A DNA stretch of 64,000 nucleotides, taken from positions 1-64,000 of the forward strand of contig CAJUSW010000013.1 in assembly GCA_910589485.1 (NCBI GenBank), written 5' to 3'. The notes beneath the pieces were generated by a model. It saw only the letters and a list, made by a program, of their open reading frames with translations, was not told the DNA's origin and made no database searches. Both the position numbers and the translations under genes were made by a program. This document shows positions 15,257 through 24,583 of this stretch, in pieces (within the stretch, counting starts at the first letter, position 1; every line of letters starts with the position of its first letter). Source of the stretch: an uncultured Duncaniella sp. (lineage in GTDB: Bacteria > Bacteroidota > Bacteroidia > Bacteroidales > Muribaculaceae).

Positions 15257-16696
15257 CTATTCAATTACCTCTATAATAAGACGTTTATATTTAGTGAGTA
15301 CAGGTGTCCCATCATCGGAAACTTGACAAATAATGTGTATCTTGTCTCCGGGATGGGCGTCTTCCGGTATTTTAAAGTTCACTTTCTTTTTGTTAGAGTC
15401 AAGAGAAAAAATGCCATTATAAGTACCTGCCTCAGCATAGGTCCACCAATGGATAGTGAGTCTGTCTCCATCCGGATCTTCACTTTTTGAAGCATCAAGC
15501 GCTATTTTATCACCAATCTTGGCTTTAATATCCAACAGAGGGGATTTTAAACGTATTATCGGATGATGGTTGGCCGAGTCATAGTCTTTCACACACCAGT
15601 CAGCCCGGGCTGCAAAATCGTTCTGCACATCAATCAGCCATCTCCATATTGGCTTAAAATAGTTGGTCCGGACCGCTACATCAGCAGAATCAGTGTAATG
15701 TTCCATTTTTTTTGACCAACTGTTGCTAAATCCCCATTGATCGGTAGGGTGGACGAAATCAGATGATGGGACAGGATCCATCCATACATTATTTCTTATA
15801 TTGACATAGCGTCCACCCCAACCTCCAAAGCCGGGATTCTCCATGTTGCGTAATCCATTGTCAATAGAGTGTAAGAAGGCCGGGGTGTCTCCTTCGGCAT
15901 TAAAAGCGCCGTCCCTGTTGGGATATGCGTCGCAAAGAACGCCATGGCCCACGATGATATTATCTGTCATCCAATCCTTACAGAAATAAGATTGTACGTG
16001 CTGTGGAAGAACTTTATCCCAGATATATGCCATGCAATCAAACTGGTCAGAAATAATTGTTGGAATATTGAGATGCTCCCAATTGGGCCGGATATATTTC
16101 TGGTACGCATCATCCTGCTCCCATATTAAAAAGAGGCGCATTTTAGTTGCGATTTCCCGCATCTTTTGGGGATAATCGTCCTGAATGATTTTTAATGCCG
16201 CGGCTAAAGTGTTGCATCCGCCCCAAGCCTGAATCCATATAGGACGGGAATCATCATCCTCCAAAAGGGTTTCTGCAATGAAGCGGGCGCCCTCGGTTCT
16301 CTCATTATAATTTCCAACGCCGTCGATGTTGCCGACCTTCCATTTGCTTAATAAATAGTCGGGGGACGGATAATTGCTGTCATGCAAGAGAAGGTTGGGG
16401 TAGATCGTTCTATAATATCCAATGTATTCCTTTACCCAATCGACAGGGTGGAAAGCATTCCAGCCCTTTCCACCAACCCAATGGAATTGGGAACTGCTGT
16501 TGATTATTCCTTCGATATCAAATTCATTTGAAGAAAGCAGAAACCGCACCATTGATGCCCTGTCGTCCTCCTCACCATCGGTAGTGACGATAATACGCGG
16601 TCTTGTAGATGTGACAGAGGTGTTGGAATCAGGTTTGGCTATTCCTGTCAAGCTGTTGATCAGTACAACAGCCATTAAAATAATGTGTCGTTTCAT
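15257..16696 (-). CDS. DUF1593 nucleoside-hydrolase-like secreted protein
   Basis: Matches the DUF1593/Sde182-type family: an N-terminal nucleoside-hydrolase-like fold and a C-terminal Ig/PKD-like module. Seen: signal peptide, then PRIIVTTDGEEDDRASMVRFLL (the D-x-E-x-D-D start, like nucleoside hydrolases), WIQAWGGCNTLAAAL, GFGGWGGRY, and a C-terminal DASKSEDPDGDRLTIHWW calcium-type Ig loop at about 405-422. ATG 16696 is preferred to 16717 because it opens directly on the signal peptide. The gene is visibly AT-richer than its neighbours and lies beside repeats, which suggests recent acquisition. Substrate unknown; in this family plant cell-wall or glycoside targets have been proposed. Confidence 0.85.
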   Translation of the reverse strand: MKRHIILMAVVLINSLTGIAKPDSNTSVTSTRPRIIVTTDGEEDDRASMVRFLLSSNEFDIEGIINSSSQFHWVGGKGWNAFHPVDWVKEYIGYYRTIYPNLLLHDSNYPSPDYLLSKWKVGNIDGVGNYNERTEGARFIAETLLEDDDSRPIWIQAWGGCNTLAAALKIIQDDYPQKMREIATKMRLFLIWEQDDAYQKYIRPNWEHLNIPTIISDQFDCMAYIWDKVLPQHVQSYFCKDWMTDNIIVGHGVLCDAYPNRDGAFNAEGDTPAFLHSIDNGLRNMENPGFGGWGGRYVNIRNNVWMDPVPSSDFVHPTDQWGFSNSWSKKMEHYTDSADVAVRTNYFKPIWRWLIDVQNDFAARADWCVKDYDSANHHPIIRLKSPLLDIKAKIGDKIALDASKSEDPDGDRLTIHWWTYAEAGTYNGIFSLDSNKKKVNFKIPEDAHPGDKIHIICQVSDDGTPVLTKYKRLIIEVIE

Positions 16697-16805
16697 AGTG
16701 GGTGTAAAGGTACTCAAATTCTTTTATATGCCAAATCAGGTCTCAAAATTTTTATAAAAACTTGCGATAAATGTAGTTCAGATAGGGAAGAAAGATATTG
16801 TTTTC

Positions 16806-16833
16806 AGTGAATTAAATATAGTGAATTAAATAT
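16806..16833 (+). repeat. 14-base tandem duplication
   Basis: AGTGAATTAAATAT occurs twice, head to tail, without a spacer. It could be a binding site pair or a slippage product. Confidence 0.7.
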
Positions 16834-16968
16834 TATGTAGGGTCAGCCGGGGCTGTTGCATGGTTGTTGGGAGGTGCTTGGATTGGGGGGGAGGAATGAG
16901 GATTAAAAGGGAAATGTGACTATTTGATTGCTAATTCCAATAAAATTTACGCTTTTTGTTGCAAATGT

Positions 16969-16999
16969 TTTGTTGTTTTAAGTAAAATGTATAACTTTG
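16969..16999 (+). promoter_or_regulatory. gdhA promoter
   Basis: TTTG (16969-16972), 19 bases, TAACTTTG (16992-16999): a good Bacteroides-type promoter, giving a leader of about 40 bases. Confidence 0.7.
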
Positions 17000-17045
17000 T
17001 CGCGAAAATATTAACAACAATAGAATTCTGTACAATTCCAAAGGT

Positions 17046-18383
17046 ATGAAAGCAGTAGAAGTGATCGACGACCTGAAGCGTCGTTTCCCCAATGAGCCCG
17101 AGTATATCCAGGCTGTGGATGAGGTGTTGTCCACCATTGAGGATGTGTACAATGAAAATCCCGAATTTGAACGCTATAACCTTATCGAGCGTCTCTGTAT
17201 TCCCGACCGCATATTCTCATTCCGCGTGTCGTGGGTTGACGACAAGGGTAAGGTGCACAATAATATGGGCTACCGTGTGCAGCACAACAATGCCATCGGT
17301 CCCTACAAGGGCGGTATCCGTTTCCACTCGTCGGTGAACCTCTCGATCCTGAAGTTCCTTGCTTTCGAGCAGACTTTCAAGAACTCTCTCACCACTCTCG
17401 CCATGGGTGGCGCCAAGGGTGGCAGTGACTTCTCGCCCCGCGGCAAGAGCGACATGGAGGTGATGCGTTTCTGCCAGGCTTTCATCACCGAGCTGTGGCG
17501 CCAGATAGGGCCCGATACCGATGTGCCCGCGGGTGACATAGGTGTAGGTGGCCGTGAGGTAGGTTACATGTTTGGCCAATATAAGAAGATGGCCCGCGAG
17601 TTTACCGGAACATTCACCGGCAAGGGGCTCGAGTTCGGTGGATCCAAGATCCGTCCCGAGGCTACCGGTTACGGTAACGTGTATTTCCTCTTAGAGATGC
17701 TCCGTACCCGCGGCATAGATATCGCCGGCAAGCGTGTGGCTATCTCAGGATCGGGCAATGTGGCTACATATACAGCCGAGAAGCTCCTCTCATTGGGTGC
17801 CAAGGTGGTGTCGATGAGCGATTCGGACGGCACAATCCATGTGCCCGACGGTATCACCCGCGAACAGCTCGACTATATATTCAAACTCAAGAATGTTTAC
17901 CGTGGCCGTATCCGTGAGTTTGCCGAGGAGTACGAGTGCGAGTACTTTGAAGGCGAGCGTCCCTGGCAGCGTGTGGCATGCGACATAGCTATGCCCTCAG
18001 CCACTCAGAATGAGATCGACGGTGATGACGCACGCGCTCTCATAGCCAACGGTTGCATCGCAGTGAGCGAGGGAGCCAACATGCCCTCGACCCCCGATGC
18101 GATCCGAGAGTTCCAGAAAGCCCGCATACTGTATGCTCCCGGTAAAGCTGCAAATGCCGGCGGTGTGTCGGTATCGGGTCTTGAGATGGCTCAGAACTCC
18201 CAGAAGCTGTCATGGAGCGAGGAGGAGGTTGATGCCAAGCTCAAGCAGATCATGGCCGAGATCCACAACCAGTGCGTGAAATATGGCACTGAGGAGGATG
18301 GATATATCAATTATGTGAAGGGTGCCAATGTGGCCGGCTTTATGAAAGTGGCCCGTGCGATGATGGCACAAGGCATCCTGTAA
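17046..18383 (+). CDS. gdhA: Glutamate dehydrogenase
   Basis: Hexameric enzyme that interconverts 2-oxoglutarate plus ammonium and glutamate, the main ammonium assimilation route in gut Bacteroidales. Seen: GPYKGGIRFHSSVN, MGGAKGGSDFSPRGKSDMEVMRFCQAF with the catalytic Lys, PAGDIGVGGREVGYMFGQYKK, and the nucleotide-binding ISGSGNVATYTAEKL. The 445-residue length fits the small hexameric class. Coenzyme (NADP or NAD) cannot be settled by eye. Own promoter and terminator, so probably monocistronic. Confidence 0.96.
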   Translation: MKAVEVIDDLKRRFPNEPEYIQAVDEVLSTIEDVYNENPEFERYNLIERLCIPDRIFSFRVSWVDDKGKVHNNMGYRVQHNNAIGPYKGGIRFHSSVNLSILKFLAFEQTFKNSLTTLAMGGAKGGSDFSPRGKSDMEVMRFCQAFITELWRQIGPDTDVPAGDIGVGGREVGYMFGQYKKMAREFTGTFTGKGLEFGGSKIRPEATGYGNVYFLLEMLRTRGIDIAGKRVAISGSGNVATYTAEKLLSLGAKVVSMSDSDGTIHVPDGITREQLDYIFKLKNVYRGRIREFAEEYECEYFEGERPWQRVACDIAMPSATQNEIDGDDARALIANGCIAVSEGANMPSTPDAIREFQKARILYAPGKAANAGGVSVSGLEMAQNSQKLSWSEEEVDAKLKQIMAEIHNQCVKYGTEEDGYINYVKGANVAGFMKVARAMMAQGIL

Positions 18384-18472
18384 AATACCTTATTAGCGGA
18401 TGTCGGGTAACACATAATTACTATCAGCAAAAGTATTCCCCAACTACATCCCTAAAATAGACACTGACCCCG

Positions 18473-18506
18473 GGCCTCCACGCAAGTGATTGTATGGAGG
18501 CCTTTT
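18473..18506 (+). terminator. gdhA terminator
   Basis: GGCCTCCA pairs with TGGAGGCC over a 14-base loop, followed by TTTT. Confidence 0.8.
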
Positions 18507-18531
18507 CCATGTGCTTACGGGGATAAAAAGA

Positions 18532-18563
18532 AACCGGAGAAGCCGGGTGGGACTTCTCCAGTT
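18532..18563 (-). terminator. Terminator of the DUF362 gene
   Basis: The arms AACCGGAGAAG and CTTCTCCAGTT (one mismatch) are followed on the minus strand by TCTTTTTATCC. Confidence 0.75.
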
Positions 18564-18590
18564 ATAATAGTGTCAGGAGTGATGGGGCGG

Positions 18591-19589
18591 TCAGTCGAGG
18601 TTGACAAGCTGGTATTTCTGAGAACCAAGACCGATCTTTTCGGCGTGGTCGAGTGTGTGCATGCCGTGGCGCGAATCGATACGCTCGATGAGATGAATCT
18701 TGCCGTGATCCTCGGATGAGCGCACCAGGTCGGTGCAAGCACGGTCGAGAGCCACGGGATCGAGCGAGGCCAGGATGCCTATGTCACCCATCTGAGGATC
18801 GGCGGGATGGCTGTCGCAGTCGCAGTCGACCGAGAGTTTGTTGGCCACGCTGATATAGAGGATATTGTCGCCACAGTGGTCGGCAACGCCTTTGGCAGCC
18901 TCGGCCATACATTCGAGGAATATGTCTTGATCGGCAAGGTTCTGCCACAGGCTATCGGGGTTGGCGGTCTTGGCACCGGAGTGTATCCACGACTTGCCGG
19001 CCGATGAAGCGATGCCTATCGACATGTTCTTGACAGCTCCGCCGAATCCGCCCATTGCGTGTCCCTTGAAGTGGCTGAGAATGATGGTGAAGTCATATTC
19101 GGGATAGCTCTTGCCGACGATGTCGTAAGTGAGATGCTCGCCGCCCTCGACGGGAATCTTCACTTCACCCTCGGCATCCATTATATCGACAGGGGCGATG
19201 GCTGTGAAGCCATGGTCCTCGGCGGCCTTGCGGTGATCCTCGGTGCTGAAACGTTTTCCCTGATAGGCAGTGTTGCACTCCACGATGGTGCCGTTGACTT
19301 TCTGCACGAGCGGTTTGATGAGGGCGGGATCGAGGAAGTTGTGACCGCCGGGCTCGCCTGTCGAGATCTTTACGGCAACTTTGCCCTTGGCTTCGCGACC
19401 GAGTGCTTCGTAGATCTTCACGAGATTGTCGGCGTTGATCTCCTTGAGCATATATACTTTGGGAGTGGAGGTGGCGGTGGTGTCGGCTGTTGCCACAGTT
19501 TCATTCTTGTCGCCGGCATTGCGTTGTGCTCCGGCGCATCCGGTGCCGAGCATGGCTACGGCACATAGCACGATAGAGAGACTTTTCAT
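18591..19589 (-). CDS. DUF362-domain lipoprotein
   Basis: The lipoprotein signal ends in LGTGC (Cys18), followed by a Thr/Ala-rich linker to about residue 42. The rest is DUF362 (PF04015), with KISTGEPGGHNFLDP, LSHFKGHAMGGFGGAVKNMSIG and the family end motif VDCDCDSHPADPQMGDIGILASLDPVALDRAC. DUF362 proteins are often linked to iron-sulphur clusters, but here only the paired Cys of CDCD is obvious and no ferredoxin domain is attached. It lies 31 bases after a TonB-dependent receptor on the same strand, so the pair is probably one operon and the lipoprotein may work at the outer membrane. Function uncertain. Confidence 0.85.
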   Translation of the reverse strand: MKSLSIVLCAVAMLGTGCAGAQRNAGDKNETVATADTTATSTPKVYMLKEINADNLVKIYEALGREAKGKVAVKISTGEPGGHNFLDPALIKPLVQKVNGTIVECNTAYQGKRFSTEDHRKAAEDHGFTAIAPVDIMDAEGEVKIPVEGGEHLTYDIVGKSYPEYDFTIILSHFKGHAMGGFGGAVKNMSIGIASSAGKSWIHSGAKTANPDSLWQNLADQDIFLECMAEAAKGVADHCGDNILYISVANKLSVDCDCDSHPADPQMGDIGILASLDPVALDRACTDLVRSSEDHGKIHLIERIDSRHGMHTLDHAEKIGLGSQKYQLVNLD

Positions 19590-19620
19590 TGGATTGTGAT
19601 ATATTGATTTTAAGTAATTC

Positions 19621-21486
19621 CTAAAAATTCAGGTTTATGCCTCCGAGGGCTGTGAAGCCGGGCATTTCGTAGCCACGGTTGATCATGTAGGAGGCGTCGG
19701 TGATGTTCTCGAGGCGCACAAACACGCTGGCGTATCGACAGGCGCGATAGGTGGCCTTGAGGTTGAGGAGGGCGTAGGATTGATTCTTCACCGTGTCGTG
19801 GACATAGAGGTTGGCTATCCCCTTCAGGTCGGTGCTGATATTGAGCCGGTCGGTCACGTTCCAGTCGGCTCCTATATAGTACTGGTGGCGAGGCGCTCCA
19901 GTGAGGTTGCGGAGCGAGGTGTGAAGGTAGCTGTAAGTGGCCATGAGCGAGAGTCGGCGGTGGGGCCTGGAGTTGAGGGTCACTTCAACGCCCTTGTTGA
20001 TGAAGCGCCCGGTGTTGAGATTCTTCATGTCCACCTGCTGTATCATGTTGTCGCCCTTGCTGTAGTAGGCTGTGACTGATGCCGAGATCCATGGAAAGAA
20101 GGTGCGGGAGAGGGAGATCTCATAGTTCATCATGCTTTCAGGATCGAGGTCGGGGTTGGCCATGCGGTAGAGGTAAAGCTCGCGGAACGAGGGGTTGCGG
20201 TAGCCCTTGGCGAGCGAACCTTTGATATTGTATCCGAGGCCGGGATTGATGCTGAAGCCGGCCTGGGGTATCCAGTGGGTGCCGAATTTGTCGCTGTTGC
20301 TCATCCTGAGTCCGCCGTTGAGCACGAGCATATCGCCGGCCATGGCTTGGGAGAGTGTAAGGTAAGGGGAGTATTCGGTCACGCTCTTATGTCCCATAGT
20401 GGAGATGGATCCCTCCTCGTGAGGCCGTCCGCCCGACATGGGTATCTTGCCCGAATAGGTGTTGAAATCGAATCCGCCTGTGACTGACGAACCTTGCCAC
20501 AGACTGAAATTCTGGTACATGAGTATGCCGAATCGGTCGTCATGGCTGCGGAAATGCCGGGGATCGTCGATCACGTGATTGCCGTAGCTGTAGTAGGCCA
20601 TGATGTTGCCGTCGGTTGAGCCGTAACGGTTGGTGGCCGAGATGGATGCCTCGCCACGAGTCACGCTCTGACGGTACACGTCGGTCGATTCAGGATTGGA
20701 AAGGGTGGGATAGATGGGATCGTCGCCCTTGAAGTTCATTAGGGTGAAATCGGCATTGAGTTTCCAGGGGGTGGAGAGGCGGTAGCCAAGTTTGGCGTAT
20801 CCTCCGGCCTGCTTGAAGTCGAAACCGTCGACATTACCGTCGGTGCGGTCGTAGGAGAGGGTGACGAGCGAGGAGAACCGGCCGACATTCACGGTATTGG
20901 TCACGCTTGACAGCCATGTGTTGTAGCTACCGTACTGGGTGGTGAGGGTGGTGTGGACTCCATCTCCTGTGGCATCGCGTGTTATCACGTTTATTACACC
21001 GGCCATGGCATTGGAGCCGTAGAGTACTGAGCCGGGCCCTCGAAGTACCTCGACACGTTCCACCCGCTCCTTGTCATAGAAATCGCCCACATGATGGGAG
21101 TATATGCCGGCAAACTGCGGTTGGCCGTCGACCATCATCAGCACCCCGCTCGCACGGTCGCCACCCACACCGCGCATCTTGATGTGGCCCGAGCCACCGT
21201 TGCTCACGCCGAAGCCTATGATACTTCGCTGGGTCACGAAAAGGCTTGGCACCTGGCCCGATATGGCCGAGAGGATCTGGGTGTTGCCTGTGGCCTCGAG
21301 CTGTCGATGGTTGATCACCGACACCGTGTAGGGGGTGAGGTCACGACTCACAGCCTTATTGGATCCGGTCACTACTACCTCGCCGAGGCTCAGCTCCATA
21401 CTGTCGCGCGGAGTCTGGGCCGAAAGTATGGCCTGAGAAGCAGTGAGAGAGAGTATGAAAGTCTTGAGTATTAGCCTGGTTTTCAT
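19621..21486 (-). CDS. TonB-dependent outer-membrane receptor (BtuB/siderophore type)
   Basis: Active transporter of the outer membrane powered by TonB. A signal peptide ends near Ala23 and is followed by a TonB-box-like SLGEVVVTGS, a plug domain with GSGHIKMRGVGGDRASGVLMMVDGQP and VERVEVLRGPGSVLYGSNAMAGVINVIT, then a 22-strand barrel ending in LGGINLNF. It lacks the N-terminal carboxypeptidase-like domain of SusC proteins and has no SusD, so the ligand is more likely a metal complex, cobamide or haem than a glycan. ATG 21486 is chosen because the signal peptide starts there. The DUF362 lipoprotein follows. Confidence 0.9.
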   Translation of the reverse strand: MKTRLILKTFILSLTASQAILSAQTPRDSMELSLGEVVVTGSNKAVSRDLTPYTVSVINHRQLEATGNTQILSAISGQVPSLFVTQRSIIGFGVSNGGSGHIKMRGVGGDRASGVLMMVDGQPQFAGIYSHHVGDFYDKERVERVEVLRGPGSVLYGSNAMAGVINVITRDATGDGVHTTLTTQYGSYNTWLSSVTNTVNVGRFSSLVTLSYDRTDGNVDGFDFKQAGGYAKLGYRLSTPWKLNADFTLMNFKGDDPIYPTLSNPESTDVYRQSVTRGEASISATNRYGSTDGNIMAYYSYGNHVIDDPRHFRSHDDRFGILMYQNFSLWQGSSVTGGFDFNTYSGKIPMSGGRPHEEGSISTMGHKSVTEYSPYLTLSQAMAGDMLVLNGGLRMSNSDKFGTHWIPQAGFSINPGLGYNIKGSLAKGYRNPSFRELYLYRMANPDLDPESMMNYEISLSRTFFPWISASVTAYYSKGDNMIQQVDMKNLNTGRFINKGVEVTLNSRPHRRLSLMATYSYLHTSLRNLTGAPRHQYYIGADWNVTDRLNISTDLKGIANLYVHDTVKNQSYALLNLKATYRACRYASVFVRLENITDASYMINRGYEMPGFTALGGINLNF

Positions 21487-21708
21487 ATGAGAATAGATTC
21501 CGTGTTTTATCCGATACAAAATTAATCAGTTTGGATATATCATCACATACACTTTTTACATATTTATTTACCATTATTACAGAAGCTGGGCGGGGGAGTG
21601 CATTTTTGTACGTCATGTGTCGGCAAATCGGGGATTTTTGCGTAAGTTTGCACTGCGAAACCATGAATCCGCACCAGGCCCTATGGCTGAATCAGAATAT
21701 TTTGACCT

Positions 21709-24450
21709 ATGACCAAGAAACTCCTATCCTTGCCTCCCAATCTTGTCGGAGCCTTCCATGATGTCACCGGCTTGCCATCGAATGAATATTATTGCACGTC
21801 CGATCCTGTAGGTTCGCGCCTTGGGAGCGGCGGTGGCACCACATGGCTGCTTGAGAAGTGTCACGAGTCGTGGGGCGGAGATAAGGATTTCGCTGAATGG
21901 CTCAGCTCGGAGAAGCGTATTCTGCTCCATGCAGGAGGTCAGAGCCGGCGGTTGCCATCCTATGCACCGTCGGGCAAGATTCTTACTCCTGTGCCCATAT
22001 TCCGGTGGGAGCGTGGACAGAAGCTGAGCCAGACTCTTCTCGACCTGCAGTTGCCATTGTATGAGCGTATCATGAGGTCGGCCCCCGATTGTTTCCACAC
22101 CATGATAGTGAGCGGTGACGTGTACATCCACTCGTCGGAGCCTGTGGGACCCATCCCCGAGGCCGATGTGGTGTGCTACGGACTGTGGCTCGACGCTGAA
22201 ATCGCGAGCCATCACGGAGTGTTCTTCAGCAGGCACGACTCGCCGTCGAAGCTCGACCGCATGTTGCAGAAGCCCACGGTGAGTGAGCTGAACTCGTTGC
22301 TCCAGGAGGGGTATTACCTTACAGACATAGGGGTGTGGTTGCTCAGCGACCGCGCTGTGGAGCTGTTGAGGAAACGTTCGCGCAATGCTTCGGGCGAACT
22401 TACCGAGTATGACCTGTACAGCGGATTTGGCGGAGCGCTCGGTGTGAACCCCTCGTCGCCTGATCCTGAGCTTGCCTCGCTGTCGGTGGCTATAGTGCCT
22501 CTGGCCGGAGGTGAGTTCTATCACTACGGCACCACAAGGGAGATGATATCGTCGACCGTTGCCGTGCAGAACCGCATAAATGACCAGCGCGAGATAATGC
22601 ACCGCGACACCAAGCCTCATCCTTCGATATTTGTACAGAACTCTCTTACCTCCATATCGTTCAGTGGCGATAATACCAATATATGGATCGAAAACAGCTG
22701 TATAGGCCCGCGCTGGACACTCACGCGCGACAATGTGGTGACTGGCGTTCCCGAGAATGACTGGGATATCGTGCTGAATCCGGGCCAATGCGTCGATATA
22801 GTACCCGTGGGAAATGAAGGGGCTTATGCTGTGAGAGTGTATGGCATGGATGATAAGTTTGCCGGAGCCGAACAGCAACGCAAGCGCTTCCCGGTGGTGG
22901 AGACCATTTCCGATATGGAGCGTGCCGTCAAGGCCGGACTGGCCGGTGACGAGGAGGCTATGGCCGGATGCCGCATGATGAGTGCCGAGGATATCTCCAA
23001 CGAGGCTTCGCTCCCGAGACTTGTGGCCCAGCGCAGGAAGTTCCGTGAATCCAACTGGCGGACTCTTGCCTCCAACCATGCCCGCAGTGTATTCTATCAG
23101 CTCGACCTCCATGATGCGGCCGGAGCTTTTGCCGAGAGCGGTATAGAGCTTCCCGAGCCTCTGCCACAGTCCACTCCGTTGCTCAAGCTAATGAGCGATG
23201 CGATGTTCCGCGCCGAGGTGTCGCGCCGTTGCGGACGTGATAGCAAGGGATATGAGGAGGAGGCGTTCGAGTTGCTTCGCTCGGGTCTCACCTCAACGGT
23301 GCTTCCCGCCAAGGAGCATCCGCGCCGTGCGGTGTGTTCCGACCAGATAGTGTGGAGCCGTTCGCCGGCCCGCATAGATATTGCCGGCGGATGGACCGAT
23401 ACGCCCCCCTATTGTCTCATGGAGGGGGGAAATGTGATAAACATGGCCATAGAGCTTAACGGCCAACCCCCGTTGCAGGCCTACGTGCGTCCGTGCAAGG
23501 AACCCCGCATCGTGTGCCGTAGCATCGACCTGGGAGCGGCCGAGACTATCGAGACGTTTGACCAACTGCTGGATTTCAATAAGGTGGGCTCGCCGTTCTC
23601 GATACCCAAGGCGGCACTTGCGCTTGCCGGATTCCACCCGCGTTTCTGCACGGAGCATTATCCTTCGTTGCGCGATCAGCTTGTGGAGATGGGGGGCGGA
23701 CTTGAGATCACACTGTTCTCGGCCATCCCTGCAGGAAGCGGTCTTGGAACGAGCAGTATACTTGCCGCTACAGTGCTTGGAGCTGTGAGCGATTTCTGTT
23801 CGCTTGCCTGGGACAAGACCGAGATATGCAAGCGCACGCTTGTGCTCGAGCAGTTGCTCACCACCGGCGGAGGCTGGCAGGATCAGTATGGCGGAGTGAT
23901 AGGGGGTGTGAAGTTGCTCCAGACCTCCAAGGGATCGGATCAGACACCACTTGTGCGCCGTCTGCCCTCGGATCTTTTCACCGACCAGCAATATGCACCG
24001 TGCCACCTGCTGTACTACACAGGCCTGACCCGCACAGCCAAGGATATACTTGCCGAGATAGTGAGACGCATGTTCCTCAACCACGGAGCGCAGATACAGA
24101 TGCTCCGCGACATGAAGCATCATGCCATGGATATGTACGATGCCATACAGCGCGACGATTTCAAGCGTTACGGTCAGCTGGTGGGGCGCACATGGGAACA
24201 GAAGAAGGGGATAGACCGCGGTACCAATCCTTCGGCTGTGGAGGCCATAATCCGATTGATCGACGACCTGTGCCTTGGCTATAAGTTGCCAGGAGCCGGC
24301 GGAGGAGGTTTCCTCTATATGGTGGCCAAGGATCCTGATGCCGCCTCGCGCATACGTCATATCCTCAACACGGCTCCCGGCCTGCAGCCCAATGCACGCA
24401 TGGTGGAGATGTCGATCTCACGCCAGGGATTGCACGTGACCCGATCGTAA
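21709..24450 (+). CDS. fkp: Bifunctional L-fucokinase / GDP-fucose pyrophosphorylase
   Basis: Makes fucose 1-phosphate from fucose and ATP, then GDP-fucose from GTP. In Bacteroides this salvage enzyme feeds fucosylation of capsule and glycoproteins. The N-terminal nucleotidyltransferase half (to about 430) shows RILLHAGGQSRRLPSYAPSGK and a beta-helix-like middle. The C-terminal GHMP kinase half (from about 545) shows RIDIAGGWTDTPPYC, SAIPAGSGLGTSSILAATVLGA (ATP loop) and LPGAGGGGFLYMV. It has 913 residues, against 949 in the B. fragilis enzyme. A -7 box, TAAGTTTG, lies at 21643-21650. Two terminators follow. Fusion intact, both active centres present. Confidence 0.95.
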   Translation: MTKKLLSLPPNLVGAFHDVTGLPSNEYYCTSDPVGSRLGSGGGTTWLLEKCHESWGGDKDFAEWLSSEKRILLHAGGQSRRLPSYAPSGKILTPVPIFRWERGQKLSQTLLDLQLPLYERIMRSAPDCFHTMIVSGDVYIHSSEPVGPIPEADVVCYGLWLDAEIASHHGVFFSRHDSPSKLDRMLQKPTVSELNSLLQEGYYLTDIGVWLLSDRAVELLRKRSRNASGELTEYDLYSGFGGALGVNPSSPDPELASLSVAIVPLAGGEFYHYGTTREMISSTVAVQNRINDQREIMHRDTKPHPSIFVQNSLTSISFSGDNTNIWIENSCIGPRWTLTRDNVVTGVPENDWDIVLNPGQCVDIVPVGNEGAYAVRVYGMDDKFAGAEQQRKRFPVVETISDMERAVKAGLAGDEEAMAGCRMMSAEDISNEASLPRLVAQRRKFRESNWRTLASNHARSVFYQLDLHDAAGAFAESGIELPEPLPQSTPLLKLMSDAMFRAEVSRRCGRDSKGYEEEAFELLRSGLTSTVLPAKEHPRRAVCSDQIVWSRSPARIDIAGGWTDTPPYCLMEGGNVINMAIELNGQPPLQAYVRPCKEPRIVCRSIDLGAAETIETFDQLLDFNKVGSPFSIPKAALALAGFHPRFCTEHYPSLRDQLVEMGGGLEITLFSAIPAGSGLGTSSILAATVLGAVSDFCSLAWDKTEICKRTLVLEQLLTTGGGWQDQYGGVIGGVKLLQTSKGSDQTPLVRRLPSDLFTDQQYAPCHLLYYTGLTRTAKDILAEIVRRMFLNHGAQIQMLRDMKHHAMDMYDAIQRDDFKRYGQLVGRTWEQKKGIDRGTNPSAVEAIIRLIDDLCLGYKLPGAGGGGFLYMVAKDPDAASRIRHILNTAPGLQPNARMVEMSISRQGLHVTRS

Positions 24451-24457
24451 TAAAATA

Positions 24458-24481
24458 AGAGGTTGTTATTCAACAACCTCT
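24458..24481 (+). terminator. fkp terminator
   Basis: AGAGGTTGTT pairs with AACAACCTCT over a 4-base loop, right after the fkp stop. Confidence 0.7.
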
Positions 24482-24496
24482 AAGTAATAAAAATAT

Positions 24497-24550
24497 CAAG
24501 TTGCAGAACTTTTTGCCCGGCGTCATGGCGGCAATCGGTTCTGCAACTTG
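24497..24550. terminator. Second hairpin between convergent fkp and the PUL operon
   Basis: The 13-base arms CAAGTTGCAGAAC and GTTCTGCAACTTG are perfect complements 28 bases apart. It probably ends the long polysaccharide operon coming from the right. Confidence 0.7.
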
Positions 24551-24583
24551 CTTATTGACTAAATAGGTATCTTTTAACGGGGA

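Larger units (their letters stand above)
16697..17045. other. Divergent intergenic region, DUF1593 gene / gdhA
   Basis: AT-rich on the left. It holds a perfect 14-base tandem duplication (AGTGAATTAAATAT twice, 16806-16833), a G-rich stretch at 16870-16900 and the gdhA promoter at 16969-16999. Confidence 0.6.

Noticed and set aside
19621..21486. A second SusC-type glycan importer
   Set aside because: There is no N-terminal carboxypeptidase-like domain, the length is about 620 residues instead of 1000, and no SusD follows.
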